Origin: Paraburkholderia phenazinium
Lineage (GTDB): Bacteria; Pseudomonadota; Gammaproteobacteria; Burkholderiales; Burkholderiaceae
Reading direction: 5' to 3'
Length of the DNA: 64,000 bases
Assembly: GCF_900142845.1 (NCBI RefSeq)
Contig: NZ_FSRU01000001.1
Location: forward strand, 124,001 to 188,000
Shown piece by piece: positions 34,434-42,960 of the stretch. Position 1 is the stretch's first letter; each line of letters starts with the position of its first letter. The notes under the pieces are model-generated. The model was not told the DNA's origin. It was given only the letters and a program-made list of their open reading frames with translations, and did not search any database. Position numbers and translations under genes: made by a program.

Positions 34434-34750
34434 GAGTCATTTCGTCCATGAATCGAGAAAGTAAAGGCCGCACCGCCTTCGTGCGGCACCGGTCAGGCAA
34501 GCACTGAGGCGTTCATTTGACACGGAAAACCCATCGATTGACATAGAAGAAATGGAATGGATGACTTTCCGGAATTGCCGTCGATATCTTTTTCTCTTCA
34601 TCGCAGAATTCTCCGGACTCGCTTCGCAATCCGATCGATCTCGATGGCTGCCTTGCGTGTCGTCACGTCCAGGCTGCGCGCAGGTTCGCGCTGCCTTGCG
34701 GCGTAAGCATCGTCTAGCTGCACCTAGCTGCCCTCCACCATGGTGAGTCG
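34434..34750. other. Divergent intergenic region, isochorismatase-like gene / XapX
   Basis: The 317 bases hold no convincing gene. A GGAATGGATG element (34554-34563) resembles the arm of the palindrome before the LysR gene at 32696. The stretch 34570-34620 is AT-richer and may hold promoters. Confidence 0.45.
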
Positions 34751-35041
34751 ATGAAACCCTACCTTTTCTCCCTGCTCGCAGGCCTGCTCGTCGGCGTGAT
34801 CTACAGCCTGATGAATGTCCGTTCGCCCGCGCCGCCGTTGATCGCACTAGTCGGGCTGTTGGGCATCCTCGCAGGCGAACAGCTCTTGCCGGTCGCCAAA
34901 CAGGTTCTCTCCGGCAGCGCATTTCATACCGCGTGGAACGAATCGAAATGCAGCCAACACATGTTCGGCTCGCTGCCTGGACGCAATAGCGGCGCCCCAT
35001 CGGACGTCGCTACCACTCACTCACCGGATAAACGCTCATGA
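34751..35041 (+). CDS. XapX-domain membrane protein
   Basis: A 96-residue small membrane protein. The XapX (DUF1427) core is residues 3-52: YLFSLLAGLLVGVIYSLMNVRSPAPP and ALVGLLGILAGEQLLPVAK, two helices with a conserved SPAPP turn. The remaining 45 residues are polar and contain Cys and His (NESKCSQHMFG). Its last codon overlaps the amidohydrolase start by 4 bases, so translation is coupled. XapX genes commonly sit beside amidohydrolase or isochorismatase genes; the function is unknown. Confidence 0.85.
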   Translation: MKPYLFSLLAGLLVGVIYSLMNVRSPAPPLIALVGLLGILAGEQLLPVAKQVLSGSAFHTAWNESKCSQHMFGSLPGRNSGAPSDVATTHSPDKRS

Positions 35042-36936
35042 ACCAATCTGCCGGCAAGACACCCGATGTGATCCTCCATCATGGCCGCTTTACGACGCTG
35101 GACCGTAGCCAACCCGAAGCCAGCGCCGTCGCCATCCGCGCAGGCGTGTTCATCGCCGTGGGCAGCGATGCCGAGATCCTCCCGCTTGCGGGCTCCACGA
35201 CCCAGTTGATCGACTTGCAGGGCCAACGTGCCCTACCCGGCTTGATCGACAATCATTTGCACCTCATTCGCGGCGGCCTGAACTACAACATGGAGTTGCG
35301 CTGGGACGGCGTGCCCTCGCTGGCCACCGCCATGCAGATGCTGCGCGAGCAGGTTGCCATCACACCGGCGCCGCAATGGGTTCGCGTGGTTGGCGGTTTC
35401 ACCGAGCATCAGTTCGCCGAAAAGAGACTGCCGACCATCGAGGAGCTGAACGCAGCCGCGCCGGACACGCCGGTCTTCATCCTGCACCTGTACGATCGCG
35501 CGCTGCTCAATGCGGCGGCCCTGCGGGTGGTCGGCTATACGAAGGACACACCGCCCCCGCCCGGCGGCGAGATCGTTCGGGACTCCGCGGGTAATCCGAC
35601 GGGTTTGCTGCTCGCCAGGCCCAACGCGAGCATCCTGTACGCCACGCTGGCGAAGGGGCCGAAACTGCCTGTCGAGTACCAGGAGAATTCGACGCGCCAT
35701 TTCATGCGCGAGCTGAATCGCCTGGGCGTGACCGGCGTCATCGATGCCGGAGGCGGCTCCCAGAATTTTCCCGAGGACTACGCTGTCGTCGAAAAACTTG
35801 CCGCGGAGAACCAACTGACGGTCCGCATTGCGTACAACCTGTTCACGCAAAAGCCAAAGGGCGAGAAGCAAGACTTCGTGAATTGGACCCAGTCGACGCA
35901 GTACGCCGATGGCACCGATTATTTCCGGCACAACGGCGCGGGCGAGATGCTGGTGTTCTCGGCGGCGGACTTCGAAGACTTCCGCGTGCCGCGGCCCGAG
36001 TTGAGTCCCGATATGGAAGGCGAACTGGAAGACGTGGTTCGCGTGCTCGCCCAAAACCGCTGGCCATGGCGCATGCACGCCACCTACGACGAAACCATCG
36101 CGCGCTCGCTCGACGTGTTCGAGAAGGTGAATCGCGATGTGCCGTTAGCGGGCCTGAACTGGTTTTTCGACCATGCGGAGACCATCAGCGATCGATCGAT
36201 TGATCGCATTGCGGCGTTGGGCGGAGGCATTGCGGTGCAACATCGCATGGCCTATCAAGGCGAGTACTTCGTCGAGCAATACGGTGCCAAGGCGGCCGAG
36301 GCAACGCCACCTGTTGCGCGCATGCTCGAAAAAGGCGTGAAGGTATCGGCCGGTACGGATGCCACCCGTGTGGCCTCGTACAACCCGTGGATCGCACTGG
36401 CCTGGCTCGCCACGGGCAAAACGCTTGCCGGTCTGCGCCTCTATCCGCAACGCAATTGCCTTGATCGCGAAACCGCGCTGCGCATGTGGACGGAGTACGT
36501 CACCTGGTTTTCTAACGAGGAAGGCAAGAAAGGCCGGATTGCCGTCGGGCAGCTTGCCGATCTGATCGTGCCGGATCGCGACTATCTGACTTGCCCCGAA
36601 GCCGACATTGCCGACACGACCTCGCTTCTCACCATGGTGGGCGGCAAGATCGTCTACGGCGCCGGCCCGTTCTCACACTACGATGCGCCCATCCCGCCGG
36701 CCATGCCGGACTGGTCGCCGACGCGCCGCTATGGCGGCTACGCCGGCTGGGGCATGACACGGCGCAGCGGCGACCATCCCGAGGGCGCGCCCCTGCAGAT
36801 GGCCGCGCAATGCGGCTGCGCGAATGCGTGCGGCGTCCACGGTCACGCGCATGCGCGAGCGTGGTCCGGCAATGCGCCGACGTCGGACCTCAAGGGCTTC
36901 TGGGGCGCGCTCGGCTGCGCCTGCTGGGCGATATAA
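35038..36936 (+). CDS. Metal-dependent amidohydrolase (YtcJ-like) with Cys/His-rich tail
   Basis: A 632-residue amidohydrolase. The N-terminal composite barrel ends in the metal motif DNHLHLIRGG, with later WRMHATYDE, WFFDHAET and AGTDATRVASYNPW supplying the remaining ligands and catalytic Asp. Unusually, the C-terminus adds about 75 residues beyond the second beta domain. They include WSPTRRYGGYAGWG, then CGCANACGVHGHAHARAW, and end GALGCACWAI: six Cys and three His, apt to bind a metal. No signal peptide is visible. It is translationally coupled to XapX. The substrate is unknown. Confidence 0.85.
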   Translation: MNQSAGKTPDVILHHGRFTTLDRSQPEASAVAIRAGVFIAVGSDAEILPLAGSTTQLIDLQGQRALPGLIDNHLHLIRGGLNYNMELRWDGVPSLATAMQMLREQVAITPAPQWVRVVGGFTEHQFAEKRLPTIEELNAAAPDTPVFILHLYDRALLNAAALRVVGYTKDTPPPPGGEIVRDSAGNPTGLLLARPNASILYATLAKGPKLPVEYQENSTRHFMRELNRLGVTGVIDAGGGSQNFPEDYAVVEKLAAENQLTVRIAYNLFTQKPKGEKQDFVNWTQSTQYADGTDYFRHNGAGEMLVFSAADFEDFRVPRPELSPDMEGELEDVVRVLAQNRWPWRMHATYDETIARSLDVFEKVNRDVPLAGLNWFFDHAETISDRSIDRIAALGGGIAVQHRMAYQGEYFVEQYGAKAAEATPPVARMLEKGVKVSAGTDATRVASYNPWIALAWLATGKTLAGLRLYPQRNCLDRETALRMWTEYVTWFSNEEGKKGRIAVGQLADLIVPDRDYLTCPEADIADTTSLLTMVGGKIVYGAGPFSHYDAPIPPAMPDWSPTRRYGGYAGWGMTRRSGDHPEGAPLQMAAQCGCANACGVHGHAHARAWSGNAPTSDLKGFWGALGCACWAI

Positions 36937-37028
36937 ACCGCGTGCCGTCGTCGTTGTCGTATCTTCGTCGTGCGTGCCGGGTAGGGTTACGATAGTCTTC
37001 CCTTCCCTACCCTCGACAGGACTCTGCA

Positions 37029-38120
37029 ATGACCCGACTCGCATCCCTGCTGGCCACCGCAGGAATGTACGTGCTGACCGGCCTCGCGCCGGCCGGCGCC
37101 GCGCCAATGGAACCGGCTTCCGCGCAGGCAGCCGATTTCACTGAGCACGACTTTCACTTTTCCGACGGCGCCACGCTGCCGGACATTCGCATCCACTACG
37201 TCACCTTGGGCACGCCGCGGCGCGATGCGCACGGCGAGATCGACAACGCCGTGTTGCTGATGCACGGCACCACCGGCACCGGCAAAGCTTTCCTCGCACC
37301 GGCGATGCAGCGCGAACTGTTCGCCCCGGGCCAGCCGCTCGACACGAGCCGGTACTTTGTCGTCATCCCCGATGGCCTGGGCCGGGGCGGTTCGAGCAAG
37401 CCGAGCGACGGCCTGCATGCGCGATTCCCGCATTACGGCTATGGCGACGTCGTCGAAGCGAACCATCGCCTGCTCGTCGAAGGGCTGCACATTCATCATC
37501 TGCGCCTCGTGCTCGGCACGTCGATGGGCGGCATGCAGACCTGGATGTGGGGTGAGCGCTATCCGGAGATGGCGGATGCGTTGATGCCCATCGCCAGCCA
37601 ACCGATCGCGATGGCTGGGCGCAACTGGCTCTGGCGGCAGATGATCGTCGGCGCGATTCGCAACGACCCGGGCTGGCAGGGCGGCGACTATGCCGTGCCG
37701 CCCACCCAATGGACCCGCGTGATGCCCATTTTCACGATCATCACCAACAACCCGGCCCGCATGCAAAGCGAAGCGCCCAATCGCGACGCGGCCACGCACC
37801 TGTACGACACGCTCGTCGACGACGCCGGGAAGAACGACGCCAACGACGTCCTGTACTGGTTCGAATCGTCGTGGGACTACAACCCCGCGCCGGAGTTGTC
37901 GAAGATTCGCGCGCGGCTCTTTGCCGTCAATTTTGCCGACGACCTGATCAACGCCGCCGATCTCGGTGTCATGCAGCAGGCAATGAAGGCTGTGCCGAAC
38001 GGCGCGTTCGTGGAAATTCCGGAGACTGTGCAATCGTACGGCCATCAAACCCTCGCTCACCCTGAAGTGTGGAAGCCCTACCTGGTGCAGTTGCTGAGCG
38101 ATACGGCGAAGGCACACTGA
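37029..38120 (+). CDS. Exported alpha/beta hydrolase, homoserine acetyltransferase-like
   Basis: A 363-residue alpha/beta hydrolase with a signal peptide (about residues 1-24, ending AGA). After the VLLMHGTTGTGKAF strand-loop come the nucleophile elbow GTSMGGMQ, and near the end the His loop SYGHQTLAHPEVW. The spacing resembles homoserine O-acetyltransferases, but export argues for an esterase or other hydrolase acting in the periplasm. It follows the amidohydrolase by 92 bases on the same strand and may share its transcript. Confidence 0.82.
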   Translation: MTRLASLLATAGMYVLTGLAPAGAAPMEPASAQAADFTEHDFHFSDGATLPDIRIHYVTLGTPRRDAHGEIDNAVLLMHGTTGTGKAFLAPAMQRELFAPGQPLDTSRYFVVIPDGLGRGGSSKPSDGLHARFPHYGYGDVVEANHRLLVEGLHIHHLRLVLGTSMGGMQTWMWGERYPEMADALMPIASQPIAMAGRNWLWRQMIVGAIRNDPGWQGGDYAVPPTQWTRVMPIFTIITNNPARMQSEAPNRDAATHLYDTLVDDAGKNDANDVLYWFESSWDYNPAPELSKIRARLFAVNFADDLINAADLGVMQQAMKAVPNGAFVEIPETVQSYGHQTLAHPEVWKPYLVQLLSDTAKAH

Positions 38121-38127
38121 CCCGACA

Positions 38128-38161
38128 GCGCCGGCATCGCCATCCTGTGGCGTGCCGGCGC
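38128..38161 (+). terminator. Strong hairpin after the alpha/beta hydrolase gene
   Basis: Perfect 9-bp arms GCGCCGGCA (38128-38136) and TGCCGGCGC (38153-38161) with an inner GCCA/TGGC pair, 7 bases after the stop codon. No T-run follows, so it may end transcription weakly or protect the mRNA end. Confidence 0.5.
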
Positions 38162-38371
38162 AAGCGATCGGGCGGCACGTTGCGGGACCCATCGCCGGTC
38201 CTGCAAGTAAGGGCCCGTAAGACGACTACTGCGCTGTTTCCAGTGCCTCGGGCGGCTCAAGTCCCCCTCTTCCCCTTCATATTCCCGCTCCATTGCCGTA
38301 AACCCCAATAAACCCGCGTGCTTTCCAGGCGCGTCGCTTTCCTGTTCCGCTTGCTGCGCCTTGAGGCATCC

Positions 38372-39922
38372 ATGTTTTCGAACATCACGATCCGCGCCCG
38401 TCTCGCCCTTGCGATGGGTTTTCTCGGCTTGCTCATGGCGATTGGCGCCGCGCTTGGCGTGGCCGGCATCGCCCTGAGTAACGCCGATCAGAAGAAGCTG
38501 TACTCCAACCAACTCGCGTCGGCCATTGCCATCGGCAAGTTCGATTTCTTCTATGCTCGCGGCCGACTGGTACTCGACCGGATCGCAGCGCAACCTGATC
38601 GCCCGGATATCGCGAACCTCGAAGCGCGTGCCCGCGAGCAATTCGCGATCGGCGACAAAGCCTGGCAGACCTATCGCGCGTTGCCCGCCGAACCGCAAGA
38701 GCAACAACTGGCCGAAGCGGTCGAAGCCAAGCGGACGCTTGCGATGGACGGACCCGTCGCCCAGGTGTTTGCGGCGATCGACCGGCGCGACACCGCGCAA
38801 CTCGCCGATCTGATCTCGAACAAGATGACGGCGCCATTCAACGAGATCACGGACCGTTCCGAGGAGCTCGACAAGATGCAGGCGGAGCAGGCGCGCAGCC
38901 TGTACGAAGCGGCGCAGGACCGCTTTCACGCGATTCTCGCCATCGCCGCCGTCGGTCTTCTGATCGGGCTCGCGATGGCCGCTTTCGCATGGCACGCCCT
39001 GCGTAAATCGATTGCCGGCCCGCTCGATGAAGCCATGCATCACTTCCGCGCCATTGCCGACGGCGACCTTAGCCGGTCTGTCGAGATACGCTCGCGAGAC
39101 GAAATGGGCCAGATGATGGAAGACCTGCGTCTGATGCAGTCACGCTTAAGGGACGCCATGGTCTCGGTACGCGACGGCGCGCAATCTATTTCCACGGCGA
39201 CCGCGCAGATCTCGGCAGGCAACACCGATTTGTCGCAGCGCACCGAAGAACAGGCCGCGTCGCTGGAAGAAACCGCCTCGAGCATGGCGGAGCTGACTTC
39301 GACCGTCCGCCAGAACGCCGACAACGCGCGTCAGGCGAGCGATCTCGCGCGCGTCGCGGTGGGCGTGGCGCACGACGGCAGCGAAGTCGTCGCAAAGGTC
39401 GTGACGACCATGGACGAAATCAACGCGAGCTCGAAGCAGATTTCCGACATCATTGGCGTGATCGAGGGTATCGCCTTCCAGACCAATATCCTCGCGTTGA
39501 ACGCCGCCGTCGAAGCGGCGCGAGCGGGCGAACAAGGCCGCGGCTTTGCGGTGGTGGCGGGCGAAGTGCGTACGCTGGCGCAACGCAGCGCCTCGGCGGC
39601 CAAGGAAATCAAAACGCTGATCAGCGAATCGGTCGACCGCGTGGGTAATGGCACCGAACTGGTGGGTCGAGCGGGAAAGACGATGACGGAGATCAACGAC
39701 GCGGTGCATCGCGTGACCGACATCATGGCTGAGATTGCGGCGGCGTCCGAAGAACAGAGCGACGGCATCGAGCAGGTCAACAAGGCCGTCTCGCAGATGG
39801 ATGAAGTCACGCAGCGCAATGCCGCGCTTGTCGAGCAGGCCGCGGCCGCAGCGGTCTCGTTGGAAGAACAGGCCGCGCGCATGAGCGAAGTGGTCGGCGT
39901 GTTCCAGTTGCCCGCGAATTAA
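38372..39922 (+). CDS. Methyl-accepting chemotaxis protein
   Basis: A 516-residue chemoreceptor. TM1 is at about 9-31 and a four-helix periplasmic sensor at 32-188, followed by TM2 (ILAIAAVGLLIGLAMAAFAW) and a HAMP domain at about 213-265. The cytoplasmic signalling hairpin has its tip at GIAFQTNILALNAAVEAARAGE. The methylation helices carry TEEQAASLEETASSM. The C-terminus (GVFQLPAN) lacks the CheR-binding pentapeptide. I start at 38372, with GAGG seven bases upstream, which places TM1 correctly. The ligand is unknown. Confidence 0.9.
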   Translation: MFSNITIRARLALAMGFLGLLMAIGAALGVAGIALSNADQKKLYSNQLASAIAIGKFDFFYARGRLVLDRIAAQPDRPDIANLEARAREQFAIGDKAWQTYRALPAEPQEQQLAEAVEAKRTLAMDGPVAQVFAAIDRRDTAQLADLISNKMTAPFNEITDRSEELDKMQAEQARSLYEAAQDRFHAILAIAAVGLLIGLAMAAFAWHALRKSIAGPLDEAMHHFRAIADGDLSRSVEIRSRDEMGQMMEDLRLMQSRLRDAMVSVRDGAQSISTATAQISAGNTDLSQRTEEQAASLEETASSMAELTSTVRQNADNARQASDLARVAVGVAHDGSEVVAKVVTTMDEINASSKQISDIIGVIEGIAFQTNILALNAAVEAARAGEQGRGFAVVAGEVRTLAQRSASAAKEIKTLISESVDRVGNGTELVGRAGKTMTEINDAVHRVTDIMAEIAAASEEQSDGIEQVNKAVSQMDEVTQRNAALVEQAAAAAVSLEEQAARMSEVVGVFQLPAN

Positions 39923-39959
39923 GGCCTGCGTTCGCCGCGACTCCGATTAGGCAGACCGC

Positions 39960-40751
39960 CTAGCGTGTCGGACCTCGCATGCGCTCGATCTGATCGTTGA
40001 GCCTCGCGACCGAATTGTCGAGAAACGCGACTCGGGCATCGAGGCGTGAAAGAAGCAGCGTCCCAATCAGAATCACCAGCGCGAACAGAGTCACGGCGTC
40101 AGCGAGCCATTGAGGCTTCACGCCGTGCGCTGCGCCACAAACCGATCCAATGGGGAAATTCGCCGCGGCCATGCCGGTGTAATGCATGCCGGCGATGGCA
40201 ATGCCCATGACACAGGCCGCGCCAATGCGCTTGCGCATCACATGGTCCTGATGCGCGCCGCGCAGGGTATGCGCGACCCACAGTGCCGCCGTGGAGGCTG
40301 CGATAGCAATGAGAATGGACGCAGCAAAGATGCGTGGTTCGTAGCGAATCGCGGGCTGCATCAGCATCGCGGCCATTCCCATGTAATGCATGCCGGCGAT
40401 GCCCAAACCCATCAGAACGCCACCCGCGAGCAACCAGGGCAGCTTCAAACGTTCACGCGTGACGACATGCAACGCAAACCAGGACACGAGTACGGCGATC
40501 ACGAGCGAATAACAGGTGATGGCGGGATCGTAGCCAAGCGGAATGCTTAGCGAGAACGAGAGCATGCCGATGAAGTGCATCGACCAGATACCGATGCCCA
40601 TGGCCAACGCGCCGGCCGCCAGCCATATGTGGCGGGCGCGAGCGTAAGCCAGTATGGAAAGCCGGTCCGCGAGATCAATTGCCGTGAAAGAGGCAAGCGT
40701 CGCGACAATAAGGGAAATGGCGACCAACCCGGGGTTGTAGGTGCTTGGCAT
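39960..40751 (-). CDS. Stand-alone MHYT-domain membrane sensor
   Basis: A 263-residue integral membrane protein with seven helices. Three copies of the MHYT-type motif are visible: MHFIGM, MHYMGM and MHYTGM, whose Met/His residues are thought to bind copper or sense diatomic gases. A short C-terminal coiled segment follows (VAFLDNSVARLNDQIERM). Unlike most family members it has no GGDEF or EAL domain, so any output must go through a partner. It converges with the chemoreceptor gene, 37 bases apart. Confidence 0.88.
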   Translation of the reverse strand: MPSTYNPGLVAISLIVATLASFTAIDLADRLSILAYARARHIWLAAGALAMGIGIWSMHFIGMLSFSLSIPLGYDPAITCYSLVIAVLVSWFALHVVTRERLKLPWLLAGGVLMGLGIAGMHYMGMAAMLMQPAIRYEPRIFAASILIAIAASTAALWVAHTLRGAHQDHVMRKRIGAACVMGIAIAGMHYTGMAAANFPIGSVCGAAHGVKPQWLADAVTLFALVILIGTLLLSRLDARVAFLDNSVARLNDQIERMRGPTR

Positions 40752-40937
40752 CTCTCGGCGGCTTTTTTACAAAAGCTCGATTAGTGGTAGGTAACAGCCT
40801 CGTAGAGATGAAGGTAAAGCAGAGTTGGTTTCCGAGCAAGACGATTGAGCCGCGCTCTCGCGAATCGACGCCTGGTAAGGAGGAGGTCGGGCAGGCTGAT
40901 GCTGAATGCATCAACCTTTGACGATGTCGCGCCCGCT

Positions 40938-41591
40938 TCAGGCCTGCGTGCTGATCATGCCGGTCGTCGTGCCGGATGCGAGCATCAGTTGTGCAAGCTC
41001 GCCGGTCGCGACGTCGATAGCGGAGCTGATGGTCGTGGCTTCGTTTTGCAGGGACGTCGTTCTAGCGGCCTGCTGGCTGGCTCGCGACTGATCCGCCGTC
41101 GATTGGGTCGAATCGCCGGCTGTCGCGGCACTGCCGTGCTGTCCGGCGCCGCTTGCCGGAGCTGAACCCGCGGACGATGCGCCCCCAGACTGCGCCAACT
41201 GCGCTTGCACCGACGCGAGCTGAGCCTTCAGCGACTTGATCAATTGTTCGAGTTGCTGCTCCTGAACGCTGCTGGTGCTCGAACTGCTGCTGCCGCCTCC
41301 GCCGCCACCACCTCCCCCGCCGCCGCCGCTGGGTGTCGCACTCGTCGTGGACGAACCGCTGCCTGACGTGCTCGAAGAAGACGAAGACGTCGACCCGGCG
41401 CTGGTCGTGCCCGACTGCGAATCGGAGGCGGTAGACGTGGAACCGGACGCCGATGACGCGGACGACGCGGACGACGCGGACTTCGAGCCAGACGCCGCCG
41501 TGCCGTTCGACGCGGCGTTAGTCGTGCCTGAAGCGGTTCCGCTGCCGGTGGTCTGCCATGCGGTTACGCTGGTGGTGCTTGTGATCTGCAT
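40938..41591 (-). CDS. Ser/Gly-rich FlxA-like protein
   Basis: A 217-residue low-complexity protein. Residues 1-107 are nearly all Ser, Thr, Gly and Ala, with a run of 12 Gly. A coiled coil (SVQEQQLEQLIKSLKAQLASVQAQLAQ) then resembles FlxA-like proteins, which are linked to flagellar regulons. The C-terminus is Ala/Ser-rich. There is no signal peptide. An AAAGGA site precedes the ATG. Nearby chemoreceptor and MHYT genes fit a motility context, but the family call is tentative. Confidence 0.6.
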   Translation of the reverse strand: MQITSTTSVTAWQTTGSGTASGTTNAASNGTAASGSKSASSASSASSASGSTSTASDSQSGTTSAGSTSSSSSSTSGSGSSTTSATPSGGGGGGGGGGGGSSSSSTSSVQEQQLEQLIKSLKAQLASVQAQLAQSGGASSAGSAPASGAGQHGSAATAGDSTQSTADQSRASQQAARTTSLQNEATTISSAIDVATGELAQLMLASGTTTGMISTQA

Positions 41592-41623
41592 CAGCGCACA
41601 TCCTTTTTATAGATTGATTCGAC

Positions 41624-41649
41624 GAAAACGCGCCATCCTCGCATGGCGC
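41624..41649 (-). terminator. Intrinsic terminator after the FAD monooxygenase gene
   Basis: On the minus strand a 7-bp stem (GCGCCAT/ATGGCGC, 41630-41649) with a 6-base loop is followed by GTTTTC. It lies 84 bases after the monooxygenase stop and 33 bases before the FlxA-like start. Confidence 0.6.
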
Positions 41650-41732
41650 CTCATCTTGGATAACGGCAGACTTCCTGTGATTCTTTAGCGGTTTTTTAGT
41701 GATTCTTTCACGCGTCACGCGTCCTTCCGGCG

Positions 41733-42863
41733 CTATGCCACCGCTTTCAGCACGTCGCTCAGGTCGATACCGTTCTTGGCCGCGGTCATCTGATCGTCCG
41801 GCGTCGGGCCCTCGCGCGTGAGGTCGACGAGTGCCTGATTGAGATTCACATAGGGCCGCATACGGTGTTCATAGGCGGCAAAAGCCTGCGCAGGACGATC
41901 CCAGTTTCGCAACAGTTCATAAACGAGCACACAGGCACCGACTAGCGCGAGGCTCGTACCTTGACCCGAGAAAGGCGATGCGCAGTGCGCAGCGTCGCCG
42001 GCAAGCGCGACCCGGCCGTTCGACCACGACGGCATGCGGATCTGTGCGAGCTCGTTGAAGTAAAACTGATCGGTTGTACTCATCGCATCGATGAATTGAG
42101 GAAACGTGCCCTTCAGATGCGCGCATTGCTCGGCCACCATGCGCTTTTGTGTTTCGACATCGCCTCGGGACACTGCGGATTCAGGCGCCGCGAAACCCAC
42201 GCCAATCCGCAATTCGCGCTTGTCGTAGCTGGGGTAGATCACGTAGCCCACGCCGTCCTGGCGATGGCCGAGTTGCCAATCGGTCAGATCGATCAGGTTA
42301 GGCGTCGAAAAAAGAGCAAGCACCACGCCCAACGGAAAGACAACCGAGGCTTCATCCGCGAAACACTGCTTGCGGACATTGGAGTAGATGCCGTCAGCGC
42401 CGATCACCAGATCGAATGCTCTCTTCACGCCCGTGGCGAAAGTGACCGCCACACCATCGCCTTGATCATCGATGGCGGCGACGCTGTCGTCGTAGATGAA
42501 TTCAACGCGGTCGCTCATCGCACCCATCAGAAGCTCGCACAGATCGTCGCGAAAGATTTCGATGTCTTCGCTGTCCAGGCGGCCGGCGCTGAAGGTGCGC
42601 TCTTCGGTACGTTCCAGCTCGTTGCCGTCGGCATCGAGCATCGACATGCCCTTAAGCCGTGTGCGCAACGCGCGGGCATCGTCCAGCAAGCCCATTACGT
42701 TGACGACATCGAGCGCGACGCCGCGGATATCCACGGCTTGCCCGCCGCGACGAAACGCCGGAGCGCGCTCGACCAGCGTCGTAGCCACGCCCACGCGATC
42801 CAGCCAGTAAGCCACGGCCAGACCCGCAACCCCTGCGCCGGAGATCAGTACCTTGCCATTCAT
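41733..42863 (-). CDS. FAD-dependent monooxygenase
   Basis: A 376-residue flavoprotein of the PHBH/TetX class. The N-terminal ISGAGVAGLAVAYWL dinucleotide fold, the internal DLVIGADGIYSNVRKQ (DG motif) and ALAGDAAHCASPFSGQGTSLALV (GD motif) are complete. It probably hydroxylates a small aromatic or a drug-like compound using NAD(P)H and oxygen. I use the ATG at 42863, six bases after GAGG; 42866 is also possible. The divergent TetR gene and the palindrome between them suggest induction by the substrate. Confidence 0.87.
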   Translation of the reverse strand: MNGKVLISGAGVAGLAVAYWLDRVGVATTLVERAPAFRRGGQAVDIRGVALDVVNVMGLLDDARALRTRLKGMSMLDADGNELERTEERTFSAGRLDSEDIEIFRDDLCELLMGAMSDRVEFIYDDSVAAIDDQGDGVAVTFATGVKRAFDLVIGADGIYSNVRKQCFADEASVVFPLGVVLALFSTPNLIDLTDWQLGHRQDGVGYVIYPSYDKRELRIGVGFAAPESAVSRGDVETQKRMVAEQCAHLKGTFPQFIDAMSTTDQFYFNELAQIRMPSWSNGRVALAGDAAHCASPFSGQGTSLALVGACVLVYELLRNWDRPAQAFAAYEHRMRPYVNLNQALVDLTREGPTPDDQMTAAKNGIDLSDVLKAVA

Positions 42864-42899
42864 CATGAGCCTCGTCTCTATCGTCGAAACAGGAATAAT

Positions 42900-42914
42900 A
42901 TGAGCCACGCTCAT
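42900..42914. promoter_or_regulatory. TetR operator candidate
   Basis: ATGAGC-CAC-GCTCAT is a perfect 6-3-6 palindrome in the 97-base gap between the divergent monooxygenase and TetR genes, 37 and 47 bases from their starts. TetR-family proteins typically bind such sites over both promoters. Confidence 0.6.
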
Positions 42915-42960
42915 GTTTTGAAACTCGCGTTCCGCGGCCTTGGAATCGGCAATAAAGTCT

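Noticed and set aside
40752..40937. Small gene between the MHYT and FlxA-like genes
   Set aside because: A GGAGGAGG stretch looks like a ribosome site, but the following frame is very short and without support.
41275..41688. Plus-strand frame beginning with a run of 12 prolines
   Set aside because: It is the reverse complement of the Gly run of the FlxA-like gene; it lacks a ribosome site and any domain.
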